NCBI GenBank assembly: GCA_023052935.1
Contig: CM041292.1
Coordinates: 84,700,169 to 84,764,168, forward strand
Reading direction: 5' to 3'
Length of the DNA: 64,000 nt
Source: Piezodorus guildinii
Lineage: Eukaryota > Arthropoda > Insecta > Hemiptera > Pentatomidae
In this document: one piece after another, positions 47,061-59,950 of the stretch
How the letters are laid out: every line of letters starts with the position of its first letter
Numbering within the stretch: the stretch's first letter is position 1
The notes under the pieces: generated by a model
Told to the model about the DNA's origin: nothing
Database searches by the model: none
What the model saw: only the letters and a program-made list of their open reading frames with translations
Position numbers and translations under genes: made by a program

Positions 47061-47974
47061 ATAAATAAATAAATTATATAAAAAAAAAACTAACTTAAAT
47101 TATAAAATGTCACCTGCTTTTTAATTCTCTAGATCAGAAAATCTTCATTTGTATCAAATAATCCCAATAAGAAGAAACCGATTATATAATGAAGTGAAAC
47201 AACCAGTTGTTATATAACGGAGTACCAGTCCACAATTTTTTTTTTTGTTCAAAGGATGATAAAATTATTTGCTCATAAAAGATACGGGTAAGGGCAATAG
47301 GACCAAGCGGACAGAGAAGCATTATTTAACTGCATGTTCTGTAATTATAAAGAATGAAGCACTAAAAATCTCATTGTTATTTTAATCAATAAAAACTGCA
47401 TTTTAATAATATTACTAATATTTACTTTAATAACAAAATTATAAATATATTTTATTGATAATAAAATTTGAAAGATATATATTTGATTTTAAAATTGTAC
47501 GCATTCTAGTGATGTTTATGGCATTTAGAATGACCCCCTGTTGTAAACAAGATGAGTTGGAGAATGCCGTGTAATATTTATATCTCTCTTAATTGCACAA
47601 TTTTATTTGATTGACCTTTTGAATTAGAGTGTGATATTTTCCCCAAATGGTTTTGTATACATGCTATTGCCAAGGACTCTGTCCTACTTCTCAGCGCTAA
47701 ATTTTATGATCTTACATTTGTTTTTTTCCTTTTAATGTTTCCTACGACCAAATCCTATGTTATCTCAACTACCGAAATACATTAATTTAGTGATGAGGTT
47801 TAATACTATTATTTAAAACGCCACTGAATCATAAAAAAATTAAAGGAACTGTTGAAAAGAGTCCCATCCTCGTTGACAGAGATAAAAAAAAAAGATAAGA
47901 CTAAAATTTAAGAATTTAGTGATATAAAATGTATACTATTAAATTAAACGGATCATTAAATACTTTTAGTCAAG
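47061..47974. other. AT-rich interval, nothing recognised
   Basis: No supported exon or element boundary. Confidence 0.5.
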
Positions 47975-48245
47975 AAGGGAAGAAACCATAAGATGCCGAC
48001 TTCGAATAGATCACAGTGAATTCACTCACGGCCATCTCCTCAGAGGTCTGGAGGCTCCAACATGTGAACATTGCAATAAAACGATACAATCAGTAAAACA
48101 TATCCTACTAGAGTGTCCCCTATTTGAACGAAGTAGATGAAAATTAAACTTACTGGAGACTATCGCGAAAATTTTAGAAGACAAAGAAGATTCAGCTATG
48201 AATCTGTTCAAGTTTCTCAAAAAAACTAAATATTATAATAGAGTC
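47975..48245 (+). pseudogene. LINE C-terminal tail with RNase H-type end (I/jockey superfamily)
   Basis: Frame EETIRCRLRIDHSEFTHGHL, then LEAPTCEHCNKTIQSVKHIL and LECPLFERSR, an in-frame TGA, and KLNLLETIAKILEDKED. R-L-R-x-x-H-S-x-x-T-H, C-x-x-C and H-I-L-x-E-C-P are the hallmark end of RNase H-bearing LINE polyproteins. An A-rich tail follows near 48300. Everything upstream is missing. Confidence 0.85.
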
Positions 48246-49788
48246 TAATTTTTAAAACATGCCAATGACCCTCTGGCGTAGAGGCAAATGAAACAAATTA
48301 AAAAAAAAAAAATGTTTAAAATGGTCATTAAAAAAAGACAGAGAGAGTATGGAGTATTCTATTTAATAAAAACTGTCCTTATGACTGAACATATCTGAAG
48401 CCTTTTCCTTGTCAAAAAAACTTAAAATTTCAGAAGAATTTCATTGTTAAGTATTTAGCAATTTTATGTTGTTTTTTTTTTGTTATTATTGAATAAAATA
48501 AAACTGCATTCTTACAATAATAATAAAAACATATAATCTGACGAAATTAAAACGAATAATATAAATTGAGTTATCGATATCGACATGGAGCAATTACTGT
48601 AGAATGACTTATCGCATATTTTTATCCTTCATTTATTAGATATAAATCTGATTAGCCTCAGTAACATAAAGTGACGTTAAATAAATAAACAAACAAATAT
48701 AAGCTTAGATTCTGATGTGTAAGTATTATTCAAAACAATAATATATAAAATGGGGTAAAAGGCCCGTACATGTAAGCATTTAGGGCAAAACAAGAGCAGA
48801 AAAAAATAAATAGTAGAACGAAAAGCACCAACAGGTAAGAAGATCTCAAGAGGAGCTTATTCCCAGCCGTCGTCATATATGGTTTAGGGGCGTAGAAACG
48901 CATGGATAGGGAGAGGAAAATCTAATAAGTTCTAAGGGGTAAACGAAACTATGAACATCAAAAAAATAAAGTAATAGGGAAAAAATTCTAGCCTTTATAC
49001 TAAAATTCATGGTCAAATGAAACACACCAGCTAATGAAGGTGAAAGATAGTAGAATTATGATCTTATTTTAACTTGTCAACACAAAGCGAGATAAGATTT
49101 TTCATAATGATATGACTATAGAGAGTTTCGGATCATAAAAAACATAAGTCTATAATTGACACAAAAAAAAATATAATCAATGCACCTCGACCGATCATCA
49201 CTATTAGAGGGTCAAAATTCATACAGAATCGTCCACAACTCAGGATTGGTATATATTACAACTGTTCTGTTCGTAGTGGCACACTGAAATTGAATACTTT
49301 AACATTACTTTTTAAAAGTTCCATCGAGGCACAAGTAGTAATCTTTTTTTTAGTCCTATAATGAGCTAAAAGAAAAATGCTAAGGACTCAAAGATTAAAA
49401 ATGTTCGTTGAACTTTGAAAATTTCAAAAATTTTAAGTAAACTATTGGGCAAATAAAAATACTTCAAATATATAGTTGTGCTGACAAGACTGACCCAAAA
49501 ACATAACGAACCCATTTATCTCTCTCTCTCTCTGAACTCTTGGCTAAGGCGCAATAGGGGTGCGGGTAGATAAATAAATTTCACATGTCGGCCTTCTTAA
49601 CCTTATTTTCTTTTCTAACTCAAGTATTTGAAGAATGTAGTGGGTCCTGATAACCATCATACTCTTCTAGTCTATGCCAAATATTTGTACATAATATCGA
49701 AAATAGAATTAAACACAAATTATATTTAATATAGATTAATTAATTGGATCAGCAGAAAATAAATTTATTGAACAAACAATAATTTTTA
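48246..49788. other. AT-rich interval with SINE-A tail fragment
   Basis: 48650-48695 contains AAAGTGACGTTAAATAAATA and ACAAACAAA, the SINE-A tail. Nothing else recognised. Confidence 0.5.
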
Positions 49789-49948
49789 CAGTCACTTACC
49801 TATATATGAAATATATAGTAAGGGAAAGTATTACGATCGCGAAAATTTTCGAATTCCAGTTTCCAAAAGAAACCCACATTTTAGGGCCTCCTGAGTCCAA
49901 ATAATCAAGTCCCGCAAAAAGGTCTTTGTGTGTGTGTCCTTGTGTTTA
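49789..49948 (+). mobile_element. TIR element, family T (5' fragment)
   Basis: Shares CACTTACCTATATATGAAAT, CGCGAAAATTTTCGAATTCC and CCCGCAAAAAGGTCTTTGTG with copy 4, then diverges. The 3' end is absent. Confidence 0.8.
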
Positions 49949-51309
49949 AAGCTTAGTGCTCGATAGGTATTTTCTGTTTATTTGACGATTTGGTTACAGT
50001 TAGCTTAAAATGATTTCAGACAAAATATAACATTTTGAGTTTATATTTTGACATTATACATATCTTAAGAGTTGAGTAGTTGATCGTGTGATAAATACAA
50101 AGAATGAGACGATTTGGGTGGCGGTGTTATAATATTAGGAAATAGTGAAAAAACTATTTATTATTTAACGGTTTGACCCACGTGGAGTGTCATTTAGCTT
50201 CCGTATCTATACGAAGCAGCCTTTATGGAGATTAGCAACACAGGTCAAAATTTCGGTCAGTAAATAGTTATTCACTATTTGCTCATGACTGCTACCCGAA
50301 TTATTTTTGTATTCAAAGAGTGGAACAAAAGAATTCATGTGGCCCATATATCTATTCTCAACGGTTAGGGAGGAAATCAAATTTTGACTTTTTTGCTGTT
50401 ATCCATGATTTTTATAAGAAAAAAAAATCAAATATACCTAGTTTTTGTGCACACACAGAAAAACAAACGATACCAAATGAAAGAAAAAAAATATTAACAT
50501 TTAATTTTCTGCATGATGTATGACACTTGCTTCCTTTTTCTCAGGGTTTGACTTCTGACTGACTATGTCTCAAATCGTTTTTCCGATATCTGTTCCTTAC
50601 CTTAACTACCCGAAAATGGAAGAAAGTTAAAAAACTCCCCTGCCCTCTTCAACAGAATATGTACACTGGGAAGGAAACAATAGATCCTTTGAAACATTAA
50701 TATGCAGGTAGAGTCGTACCGAGGAGGGATGTTGAACAGTTGGAAGTAAACACAGCGAGGGCTGTCTCCTGCGTCATCTACTCTAGTAATACAACTCTGG
50801 CTTTTGACAGTATGCTAATTGCGATCAGAGTCTTGGAAAGAATAGAACAGAAAACAAAAGACAATATGAAAGTATTTAAAAAAAATGTATTCAACGCAAC
50901 TACAAATTACATAGCAAGTTGACAAATGAGTTCCTTTTATTTTTTTTATTGAATTTTTATTTCATCACAACTTTTATTTATTGATTATACACATTTCTTT
51001 CATTTATAGAATAGAATGAAGGAATGATTATATTAAATGAATAATATGAAAAACAAATTTCTAACAATTAATCAAGCACAGACTAATGAACACAAGGTAC
51101 GTTTACGTGAAAGATACGAATTTCATATAGAAATTATCACAAAGCATTTCATCCTTAAATTGCACAGATAACAGTTGTTTTTTTGTTTTGTTTTTTCATT
51201 ATATTAATAACATACTGTCAGACAAAAGCGATTGCGAATTAATATAGTTTTAGCTATCTAATAACTTAAAACCTGCAAAGATCAATTTAAGTTTTTTTTT
51301 GTTTTTTTG
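49949..51309. other. Interval without a recognised gene
   Basis: 50100-50310 has weak similarity to the CGAAACGT-type repeats (TTGCTCATGACTGCTACCCG near 50277). Two short open frames (50320-50523, 50740-50922) have no recognised domains or splice context. Confidence 0.4.
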
Positions 51310-51960
51310 TACCTATGCTGATGACACTTTTGGTTATCAGTAAATAATGATCCAAATTCTGCTTCCCAAACTATTCAATGCCACATCAGAGACCTAGAGC
51401 AATGGTGTCAAAATTGGAGAATCAAAATAAACTCCAATAAATCCCATCAAATATCCTTTACTCTTCGTCGTTAACCCATGACTTCCTGCCCTACAGTCTC
51501 CTTTAATAACTCCCCTCTAGTACCTGTTGAACAGATCCGATATCTAGGACTCCATCTTGACAAAAGACTTACTTGGAATCCTCGTACAAGACTGAAACTC
51601 CAAAAAAAATTCTAGACGTTTTCGGCTACTTCAACACTTACTAGACAAACGTTCTAATCATCCAGTAAACTAAAAACGGCTCATTTACATGAAAATTATA
51701 AGGCCAATCCGGACATACGGAATTACTAAACCATCAAATTCCTCTCGAATCCAATCCTCACCATCAAAAATCCTTCGTAAAATCCTCAACGCTCCATACT
51801 TTGTCACAAACAAACTCATCCATAATGACATGAATGTTCCGTTTCAATCTTCTCTTCCTCTTCAATAACTGATAATCCCCGGAGGCGTCTGAAAAGAAGA
51901 TGGCCTCAAGTCCTTCTGGTTTAGAATATTTTTAGTGAGCTGCCGATGGGTAGCTTCTCT
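51310..51960 (+). pseudogene. Jockey-like LINE RT fragment
   Basis: TYADDTFGYQ (catalytic YADD intact), a stop, then FRLLQHLLDKRSN, IIRPIRTYGI and ILNAPYFVTNKLIHNDMNVP in broken frames. Same family as 11040 and 27618. The 3' part has GGAGGCGTCTGAAAAGAAGA, matching the end of the 32097 copy. Confidence 0.83.
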
Positions 51961-52586
51961 ACAAGTCTTGTTCATGTCTATTTTCTTTTAGCCTATTTAC
52001 TAGTTGTGTTATATAATGCAGTTGTAAATATCTATAAATAATTTCTAAAAAAAACAAACTTTTTTTATACATATCTACCTTCTGGGTGCCACTTACTTAT
52101 GTTATAGTTTCGAGTCGTTATATCTACAGAATAAAAAATGTAATTCCAGGTTTCCTTTTATTTTCCAGTGTTGATGCTATAGGAATTGCACACGAATAAA
52201 CAACTCCTGATCAGCGTAGATGCGCTTCACGTCCTTTCAAGGTGATATTACACGTGACACACATCGAAGCATGTAATTCTTCCTATTAATAATCATGTGA
52301 GAGCTAACAATAGTAACGTCAAACGGTATGCGATATAGCATCAACTTAAAGTTTTTCTATGGATTTTTTTGTTTCATTTTGGACTGGTGTAGGATGATTG
52401 AAAATATAGAAATCCTACAAACTTTATCAAGGGAAGTTTATCAGCCAGTATTTGAGTATATATGATGGGTGCAAAAAAAGGGGTTCAAATGGATTTGAAA
52501 TAGAATTAGAACATATTGCTTTAAAAAAATCTTTCCTTTTACATGTGTTTGTATAACATTTTGATAACTTGTTTTCTTCATTTCAG
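51961..52586. other. Interval upstream of the 52587 exon
   Basis: No exon recognised; the last 40 bases form the T-rich tract of the exon's acceptor. Confidence 0.45.
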
Positions 52587-52762
52587 GTTGGTCGGAGCTG
52601 CAATATTGGCCTCTGAATTTCCATTGATATCCTTATACCTTAAAAGTAGGCATCTTGGTATAGAAGAGAGAACCCACCATATACATAAGTGTTACTATGA
52701 TAAAAGCAGCGCTGAACCCAACGGCGGATTTTGGATAATGGATACCTGCATAACTGATATTA
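52587..52762 (+). CDS. Candidate internal exon, unknown plus-strand gene
   Basis: Strong acceptor TTTTCTTCATTTCAG and consensus-like donor GTAAGC. 176 nt, one base completing a codon, then 58 open codons: LVGAAILASEFPLISLYLKS, RHLGIEERTHHIHKCYYDKS, SAEPNGGFWIMDTCITDI. It enters in phase 2 and leaves in phase 1. The composition is that of an ordinary globular or partly membrane protein. Not recognised. A possible 11-nt microexon at 57410-57420, between a long T-rich tract and GTAAAC, has the right length to continue the frame, but that is speculation. Confidence 0.55.
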
Positions 52763-53045
52763 GTAAGCATTTATTGCTGTCTGGTAATAATAATTTTATG
52801 TAACATAGTTCTAGTATTTTTATTATTTAATGGTATTTATTCTCATGTAAAAATAAATATTATTTATTTTTAATATTGTAGCGAAAACCCCCGAAACGTA
52901 AACTCATCCTAATTATTTGTGTATAATAAGCTTATTTTTTAAGACTTAAGAACCAATTATTTATCAATAATATATATTTCTACCGAAACATTAATATCAT
53001 TATGGCGGATTTAAGTTTTGTCAAGGTTCATTACAGTTGGTAAGC

Positions 53046-53159
53046 AGGTAAATGTTATCATCGATTAACGCGAGTGTATTCTCCTAGATTACACCGCGCG
53101 GCCAAGGACCTACACGACCATTCCCGCACCAGAAAAAACAAAAAACAATAGGTAAATGT
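53046..53159 (+). mobile_element. 5'-truncated SINE-C fragment with target duplication
   Basis: 53056-53149 keeps only the SINE-C 3' end (GAGTGTATTCTCCTAGATTA, CACCGCGCGGCCAAGGACC). AGGTAAATGT flanks it at 53046-53055 and 53150-53159, so it was truncated on insertion. Confidence 0.85.
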
Positions 53160-53707
53160 ATAGTCGGTGTCGGGATAAAATCTTTAGGTACCTTGGTCTC
53201 TCATTATAAAAATTCAAATTTGAATGTGAAAGTACACACATATAACATATGAAAATATATATCTTGTGACCTAGAAAAAATAATATTTTATAGTTAATGC
53301 TAATATTAAATATTTTTATAAACCAAATACTTTTATATTTAACAGAAGTATTCTAAAAGCAGAAATTTATTTATGAATGAAATGACTTAAACATAACGAA
53401 TTCAATTTATTAGCCTATAAAATTAAAATAAAGAAGTGAAAAAAAAAAAAAAAAACACTATTCCTATATCATGATTTTCTTAGATTTATTCAAACAAACT
53501 TATTATATTTAATAAACTAATATGTATTGGGTTCAATCAATAATTGTTGTTGAATTAAATTTAACTAATTATGTGCCATTCTTGCTTTATATAGTTTCTT
53601 TGTTAATAAAGTTTTACTACATTTTGTCTGAATTAATATGCAGGGAATAAACAGTGGGTGGTAACACAATTTTGATAAAATAATCAGGGTAAACAATTAA
53701 TTTAAAA

Positions 53708-53767
<60 letters not shown>

Positions 53768-54523
53768 GGCTAATATTAAAAAAATTTCACAGATTGTATT
53801 GAATTACATTAAAAATTACTCGGATATTATGTCATTATATTTAATATTTGTCCATTTTCAAACATCTTTCAATTATTTGTAAGTGTGAACTTGATAGTCT
53901 ATGAAATATAATTAATAAGTACTATACAACTCTTAAAAGGATCTGCTAGGCATCAAACATTTTACTCTAGAAGTAGTGAATGTTGAGTTTTATTTTCTAT
54001 TACAGTACTGTTTTTTGTTTTTTTTAAATTAAACTTAAAAAGAGAAAATTTGTTTTAAATTTGTTACTACATATTTCTCAATATAAAATTCAAAGGAAGT
54101 TAACAAGAGGTAAGACTGACTAAAACATGCAGTAGAACTGTTTCAATTTTTAGTAAAAAAATTATGAAAACAATGTTATGGTATTTTGTAAGGTTAAATC
54201 AGTACAATAATATTTTTTTAGATGTTGGCCTGCTTTGTTTTCATTAAATGAAGAAATTCGTTATTTACTGCTACTACCGTATTTGTGCTCCATCATTTCT
54301 TATTTTTCAGAAAATAAATCATCATTAATTAACTGTTCATATTTTCATACTTAAAATTATATAACTGCGTGATTTGCATGCTTCCCAGTACCTTCTTAAT
54401 TTGGATAATTTTTTTAAATTCCGCAAATAAATATTAAAATAGCTATTATTGTACAGTTCAAGGAAACTAATCAAATGTTCATAAATAAAAATCGTTACGA
54501 AAAAAAAAATTAAAAAAATATAA

Positions 54524-54567
<44 letters not shown>

Positions 54568-55347
54568 TCAAATACTATCATCTGAAGAATTGTTTTGAAG
54601 TAATAATGAAATGAACATTCCGACTCAAACACATCGAAAGATTAAAGACGAAAGATCAGGCAATAACATATTAGTGCAGGAAAACAATACATCCTTATGA
54701 CATTGGAACCAATAATTGTTTGTTTGATAAGGAAATAAACAAACATGGTGTATTTTATCAGTAGCTAGGTTGACACTGCATTGCTGATACGGCACAGATA
54801 ATTAAATTATAACCATACATTAAATTATGGATATTAAATGGTTTAATTTCTAAAAATATTGGCCTTAAACTGGGGCATGATTTAATGGATATTGGTTTCT
54901 TACAAACCACGACTAAGATCAAAACACTCCAAGTATTCGATAAGACAGCCACTCTTCATAGATAACGCACAATATATTATTTTCAAGCAAAAATATATTT
55001 TTTTTTATAATATAGACATTGCTTGTAAATCGCATTGCATCAAGCTTCACATTAGCATAGTAATGGTCACTGTATAATAACTTCCCAAACCCAAGTAAGA
55101 AAATGGTAATGAAGGACGTATGAAGGTGCTTTTAAAACTTTTCAACTTCATATTTATATATTTATGTAGCAAGTAAAATACTTTACATCAATATTATTTA
55201 AAAAAAATAAACGATTGAAATATTAGGGATAGGTGAACTAAAAATTATCGCCGACACTGAAGCATTCAATTGTTTATAAGATTTTTCTCTTATGTAACGA
55301 CCGATTGATTTATGTAGCGATGAGTTAAAAATATTTTTGGGACATAC
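53160..55347. other. AT-rich interval with (TA)n
   Basis: TA microsatellites at 53716-53762 and 54531-54562, and an A run near 53440. No exon could be supported. Confidence 0.5.
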
Positions 55348-55490
55348 CAGGCTTTGTTGTTATCCTTTTCGACATCCTCATCGGCGGGCCTTTCCTTCTG
55401 AAGCGACTGCAATAATTTCTTCAACAACCTCCTCATGACTGGCTCATTTAAAGACTGCTCCGCTGATAGGACATTAATATTACTGAGCAT
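55348..55490 (-). CDS. Candidate first coding exon, unknown gene
   Basis: ATG at 55490, 47 open codons and a split Trp codon before donor GTATGT. Encodes MLSNINVLSAEQSLNEPVMR, RLLKKLLQSLQKERPADEDV and EKDNNKAW: an amphipathic Leu/Lys helix followed by an acidic stretch. There is no signal peptide. Downstream exons, which must lie at lower coordinates, were not found. Protein not recognised. Confidence 0.5.
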
Positions 55491-55744
55491 GCGCCGTCAT
55501 TCCTGCATCCTGATAATGTGTTATCTTCGAATACCTTATCCGTTAGGGGGATTTTGTGACGCAACCGAGTCTTGACAATTTTTTTGTTGAACACTTTAAG
55601 AAGGTAAGCTATCTAATGAACACCCCGAACATCAAATAAGCACATTTTAATTTATATCTTTTAATATGCACATAATTTTCTCATCAGAATTCTAAAGTAT
55701 CTTCAGTTTAGTTTATTTAAAATAATTAAGGGGGAATTTAGTCC

Positions 55745-55835
55745 TGGTGGCAGTCAGTGAAGGTAAAAGGATAAAATAGTTACAACTATTTATTGGTTTG
55801 TCAACGTTTCGTTTCACATAGTAATTAGCATAAAA
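55745..55835 (-). repeat. Member of the CGAAACGT-type repeat family
   Basis: On the minus strand: GAAACGAAACGTTGACAAAC, AATAAATAGTTGTAACTATT and CACTGACTGCCACCAGGAC. It matches 56485-56590 and parts of 41998-42118. Confidence 0.7.
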
Positions 55836-55876
55836 GAGAACCACCATTTTTGTCTCGATTCTCCTTTTGAAAGGAT

Positions 55877-56190
55877 AAAAAAAAAAAAAAAAAAAAAAAA
55901 ACCTGTACCACTACAACCCATGAAGGGTTTGGGCTCAGTATATATAGAGATTCGTACTGATACTAGACCAACAGCCGTGCTATGAGGTGATTAGTCCTTG
56001 ATCACGCTCAGCCGTCAGGTTTTTCCCCCAATTTTTGGGTACCCACTTTATAGAGGCTTAGTCTGCTCCAGGAGGGTCTCCATACCCAAGGGTCACTAAA
56101 TTAACAGAATAAATAATATTCTGCCACTGCCGGGATTCGAACCCAGGACCCGGAGAACAGTAGGATAGTGCTCTATTCACTAGACCACGT
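55877..56190 (-). mobile_element. SINE-B (copy 2), poly(T)-ended
   Basis: Same order as 2815-3137: tRNA-like head on the minus strand at the right end (GGGTTCGAATCCC B box), a 25-base A run on the plus strand at the left end. AAAGGA flanks both sides (55870-55875, 56197-56202), a short possible target duplication. Confidence 0.88.
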
Positions 56191-56484
56191 TTTTTTAAAG
56201 GACGCGAATAATGTGGTAACTAGGATTACCACGCTAAAAAATACACTTTTTAATATAGAAACTCTCCCGATGCAAGAATCGGCTTGAAATGCAATAGAAT
56301 AAGCTTAACTGTCTAAAGGGAGGAAGGGTTTCGTTTAAGCACGTAAAGAACTAATTTTATTATTTCAAAGAATTCGTCCATTTTCAATTTTTTTCGACTA
56401 TTTTAATTGTTTTTTCTTCTAAATTAAAGTCGCCATTATCGTTGGAGGGATTCTTAACAATTGACACATATTGTAGCTAGGATA

Positions 56485-56590
56485 CGATTCAATGTGAATC
56501 ATTGGTCGAAACGTTAGCAAAACAATAAATAGTTAAGACTACTTCATTTGTTTCTTTCCCTGACCATAACCCGGATTAATGTCCTCCAGA
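56485..56590 (+). repeat. Member of the CGAAACGT-type repeat family
   Basis: ATTGGTCGAAACGTTAGCAA, AATAAATAGTTAAGACTACT, then CCCTGACCATAACCCGGATT. Inverted relative to the copy at 55745, with SINE-B between the two. Confidence 0.7.
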
Positions 56591-56939
56591 ATCTCTCAAA
56601 TTCAAAACAATTAGCTTTCTTAGCCTTATTTGAAATATTAATTTATTTTTATGACGATTTTTTTTATTATACCATGAATTAGTTGGTTTGGGGGAACGGT
56701 CACTGTGTATATTACACTGAATACAATACCATAAATATAAATTAACAAAGGATTTTGAAAATTGGGTCCCGATAGACTATTTTAATATATAAATTAACGT
56801 GGGTTCATTGTAAATTATTTATTTATTAATAATTATTAATTAATTAATTATTTATTTTACATTTAGGTGCCGTGTACCACAACATTAGGTTAGAGGCACC
56901 GTTCGTTGTATTAATTACAATTTTTTGTATAAATTAATC

Positions 56940-57116
56940 TTTTTGATGTATTCCATAACTGCATTGTGGAACTTCGTGTCATCTCCTAGTAGTTGTTGTA
57001 GCTCGAGACCGTCAATTCCATTTTTTCTCCTTTCTTCTTGGTATCTGATACAGTCTACCATTATGTGTTTTGCTGTGACTTTTACTTTACAGTTTTCACA
57101 TATTGGTGGAAATTAA
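56940..57116 (-). pseudogene. LINE C-terminal tail with RNase H-type end
   Basis: Minus frame PPICENCKVKVTAKHIMVDC, IRYQEERRKNGIDGLELQQL, then LGDDTKFHNAVMEYIKKINL and a stop. C-x-x-C and the HI-x-x-x-C-x-x-Y segment match the end of I-type LINE polyproteins, as at 47975. 5' truncated. Confidence 0.8.
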
Positions 57117-57660
57117 AATATTTATAACTATAAAATAAATATTTATAAATTAAAATATTTATAACTAGTAAAAAGAGTAAAATCAATTATAAGTGTCATT
57201 TTTTTAAGTATAAGTTAACTTAACAGTTGTAACATCATAGCCATCATAGTAATAATTATAGATTACATCATTTTAATAATAAAAGACATTTTAATAATAA
57301 TGCACACATACTATTTAGTAAAAGAGTTTGTTAATTCTGGGCCATACCTTAATGTGTTTTTGGTCATTCACTTTTATTAACATTTTTTTTTTTTTACTTC
57401 TATAGCACTGATGCAGGTAAACTTATTTCCCACACATTGGATAACGACTTCTACTTGCACTGTAAAAATGTAAATATTTGATTCGAATATTTTTTTTTTT
57501 AATCTCATTGAATGCTTTCGTTAACAATGCTCATAGAACTAATGCATACATATATATTATGATCTGATCAATGCTGATTGTTTTTTATTTATTTTTGCTA
57601 TATATTATATAAATGTATTCAAGAAAAAAAATGTATATATATTTTATATAGGTATATTTT

Positions 57661-58559
57661 ACTTTCACTTACGTATATATGGAATATATAGTAAGTGTAA
57701 GTATAGCGACCGTGAAAATTTTCGGATTCGAGTTTTCACCGAAAATACACGTTTTTAGGGTCTTCTGAATCCAAATTACCAAGTCCCGCAAAAAGGTCTT
57801 TGTGTGTGTGTCCGTGTATCTGTGTATGATAAATCTAGCACGAAAACAAAAAGTCGCACATTACTGAAATTTCATATTTAAGATAACCTACGCCCCAAGA
57901 TATTACAGCAACTTTTTCAGCAAAATCAGCTCACCAGAAGAGCCACTTTATACCTTGCATTAAGCATCTTTTTATGATTTTCTAAAAAACGCCTCTAACG
58001 ATTTTGATTAAACTGCCTATATCGATCTAAATTTAATGGGGTTTAATATTAAGTTGGTTCCATTCTTATTGAAATAGTCTGACAGGACTTCAAAGGCAAA
58101 TTTTTGTATTTTTTTTTCTCTAAAGCATATTTAATTTTATAGATTCTAAAAGACTAACCATATCCTGTTTTTAACATTGATAAAGAACGGCTACTTATAC
58201 AAGCTGGTCGAAGTTTAGGCCCAACTAAAGGAGTAAAGGGCAAAAATATTTTGTATGTAGTTTTTGAGAATTAGAACCGTAATATATATGTATAATGTAC
58301 GGTTGAAAAGCTAAAGATTTTAGAAAAAATATTATCTAGTACACAAAAATGTTAAATGTAAGTGGGAGTGACAAATAGGACATAAACTTATTACTGATTA
58401 TGCTAAGGAACAATTTAATATTGCTATATTATTTAATCTAAATCATATGTTTCCAACGAAACTGAAAAACATTTATCTAAATTAACTTAAAACTTTTTTA
58501 AACTTTGAGTTTATTTAATAGTTCTTTAACTGATTTTAACAGTCGAGGTGAGTGATAGT
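57661..58559 (+). mobile_element. TIR element, family T (copy 4, longest)
   Basis: Starts ACTTTCACTTACGTATATAT and ends AGGTGAGTGATAGT. The interior includes CCCGCAAAAAGGTCTTTGTG and the shared GGGGTTTAATATTAAGTTGG. About 900 bp; no transposase. Confidence 0.83.
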
Positions 58560-58907
58560 TGTGTGTTGCCCGCACTAGATTTTTTAACGATACGATTCAA
58601 CAATAGACAGTTTAGGTTTTTAAAATCTGCGTAAGTGTCAAAACACAAATTTAATACAAAAAAATCAGATAAGATTAATGGTATTCTTACAGGGCGAAGC
58701 GTACTTGGTGTTAGTGATAGTGTTGTTTACACGGCGGTGATAAGCAGTGTCCTAGGTCAAGGGCGTTCCCTGCCTTTGTTCTTTAGACCGAGGTATTTAA
58801 CAAGTACCATGCTATATATCTATAGCATGTTATATATTAGAATATATTGCTATGTATTTCATGCTAAATATCAATAATTACATTATAGTAATTTACATAT
58901 AAGAAAA

Positions 58908-59020
58908 TTATATGACTTGTTTTTGTTTTAAAAAAATTGAGAAAGATTCTCGTACTTTCTCTAAGTCTTGAATGTTTGATTGATTCTCATAATTTTCGAG
59001 GAATCGTACGCAACAAATAA
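58908..59020 (-). CDS. Possible terminal exon
   Basis: The minus frame CVRFLENYENQSNIQDLEKV, RESFSIFLKQKQVI, stop looks protein-like and follows a CTTTTTAG acceptor near 59022. It could belong to the gene starting at 59367, but the phase does not match directly (that exon ends in phase 0), so another exon would be needed. Not recognised. Confidence 0.25.
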
Positions 59021-59322
59021 ATAAACTAAAAAGCAACTTTTAATATAGTAACTATGGTTACATCATTATTAATTTCCTGTCGACTAAATAAAGAACTAAT
59101 TTAGTGATAGAAAGAAAAAATGTAAAAAGTAATATAATCGTTATTTAATTGATGAAAATAAATTAATTTTCGACCCTTTAGTAGAGCTATTATTTGTCTT
59201 GAATATTTTATTTTTTTATTCATGACACATCTTTCCGGTGGGTCACTGGCGTATTTATTGACTTTTTATACTCTGTTAAAGTAAAGGTTTTTTTTTTAGT
59301 TTTTGAAGAGGACAGTCCTCAC

Positions 59323-59367
59323 CTTGTTTTCGTCGTCTTCAAGAATATCTTTCAGTATGGTGTCCAT
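59323..59367 (-). CDS. Candidate short first coding exon
   Basis: The ATG at 59367 opens exactly 15 codons, MDTILKDILEDDENK, before a consensus donor GTGAGG. An acidic N-terminus. Short, so support rests on the start plus donor. Confidence 0.4.
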
Positions 59368-59893
59368 TTGTAGCTCGTGTTCCAAGTTAGAGAAAATGTA
59401 TGTAATTATTATGAAAACATACTAATTATTATTACTTAAAATTGATCGAAACTGATCCCTTGACTGATATCTATAATCTAAATGTATCAATACAAGTCAA
59501 AACTTACAAACAACTCAAAACAATAACACAAACAAGTCTTTTCTAGTATGTTTTTATATCTGCGTCACCATTTTAACTAGGAAATACACCATGCTAATTT
59601 TTATGTCTATTAAACCTTCAACATTCAAGCAACAGAAAATAAATAAATAAATTTGTAATTATAATGTTGATATGATAATAACTTTTTTTTTATTGTTTCG
59701 AGTTATTTACTCTTTAATTATATATATATACACGTATTATATACATATAATTAATTTTTTTTCTTTATTCGCACCTCTTAAAAAGAAAAGAAAAAAAGTA
59801 AACGTGGTGGTAAAACTTGAATCAAGGGGAAATATGGTGCCTAGAAGCATATTCTAGACTTTAAACAATTTAATTCATCCATTTCTTTTTCAG

Positions 59894-59950
59894 CCTTCAA
59901 CTGTAGAAATTTCTTTTTTAAGTCTATTCTTGGGCCATTTTAGTTTGTAA
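59894..59950 (+). CDS. Possible terminal exon, plus strand
   Basis: Strong acceptor CATTTCTTTTTCAG, then 18 codons, PSTVEISFLSLFLGHFSL, and TAA. No upstream exon could be joined with confidence. Confidence 0.25.
   Translation, partial: PSTVEISFLSLFLGHFSL

Noticed and set aside
54758..54952. Minus-strand 64-codon frame as downstream exon of the 55490 start
   Set aside because: No acceptor or donor in suitable phase and no protein-like composition.
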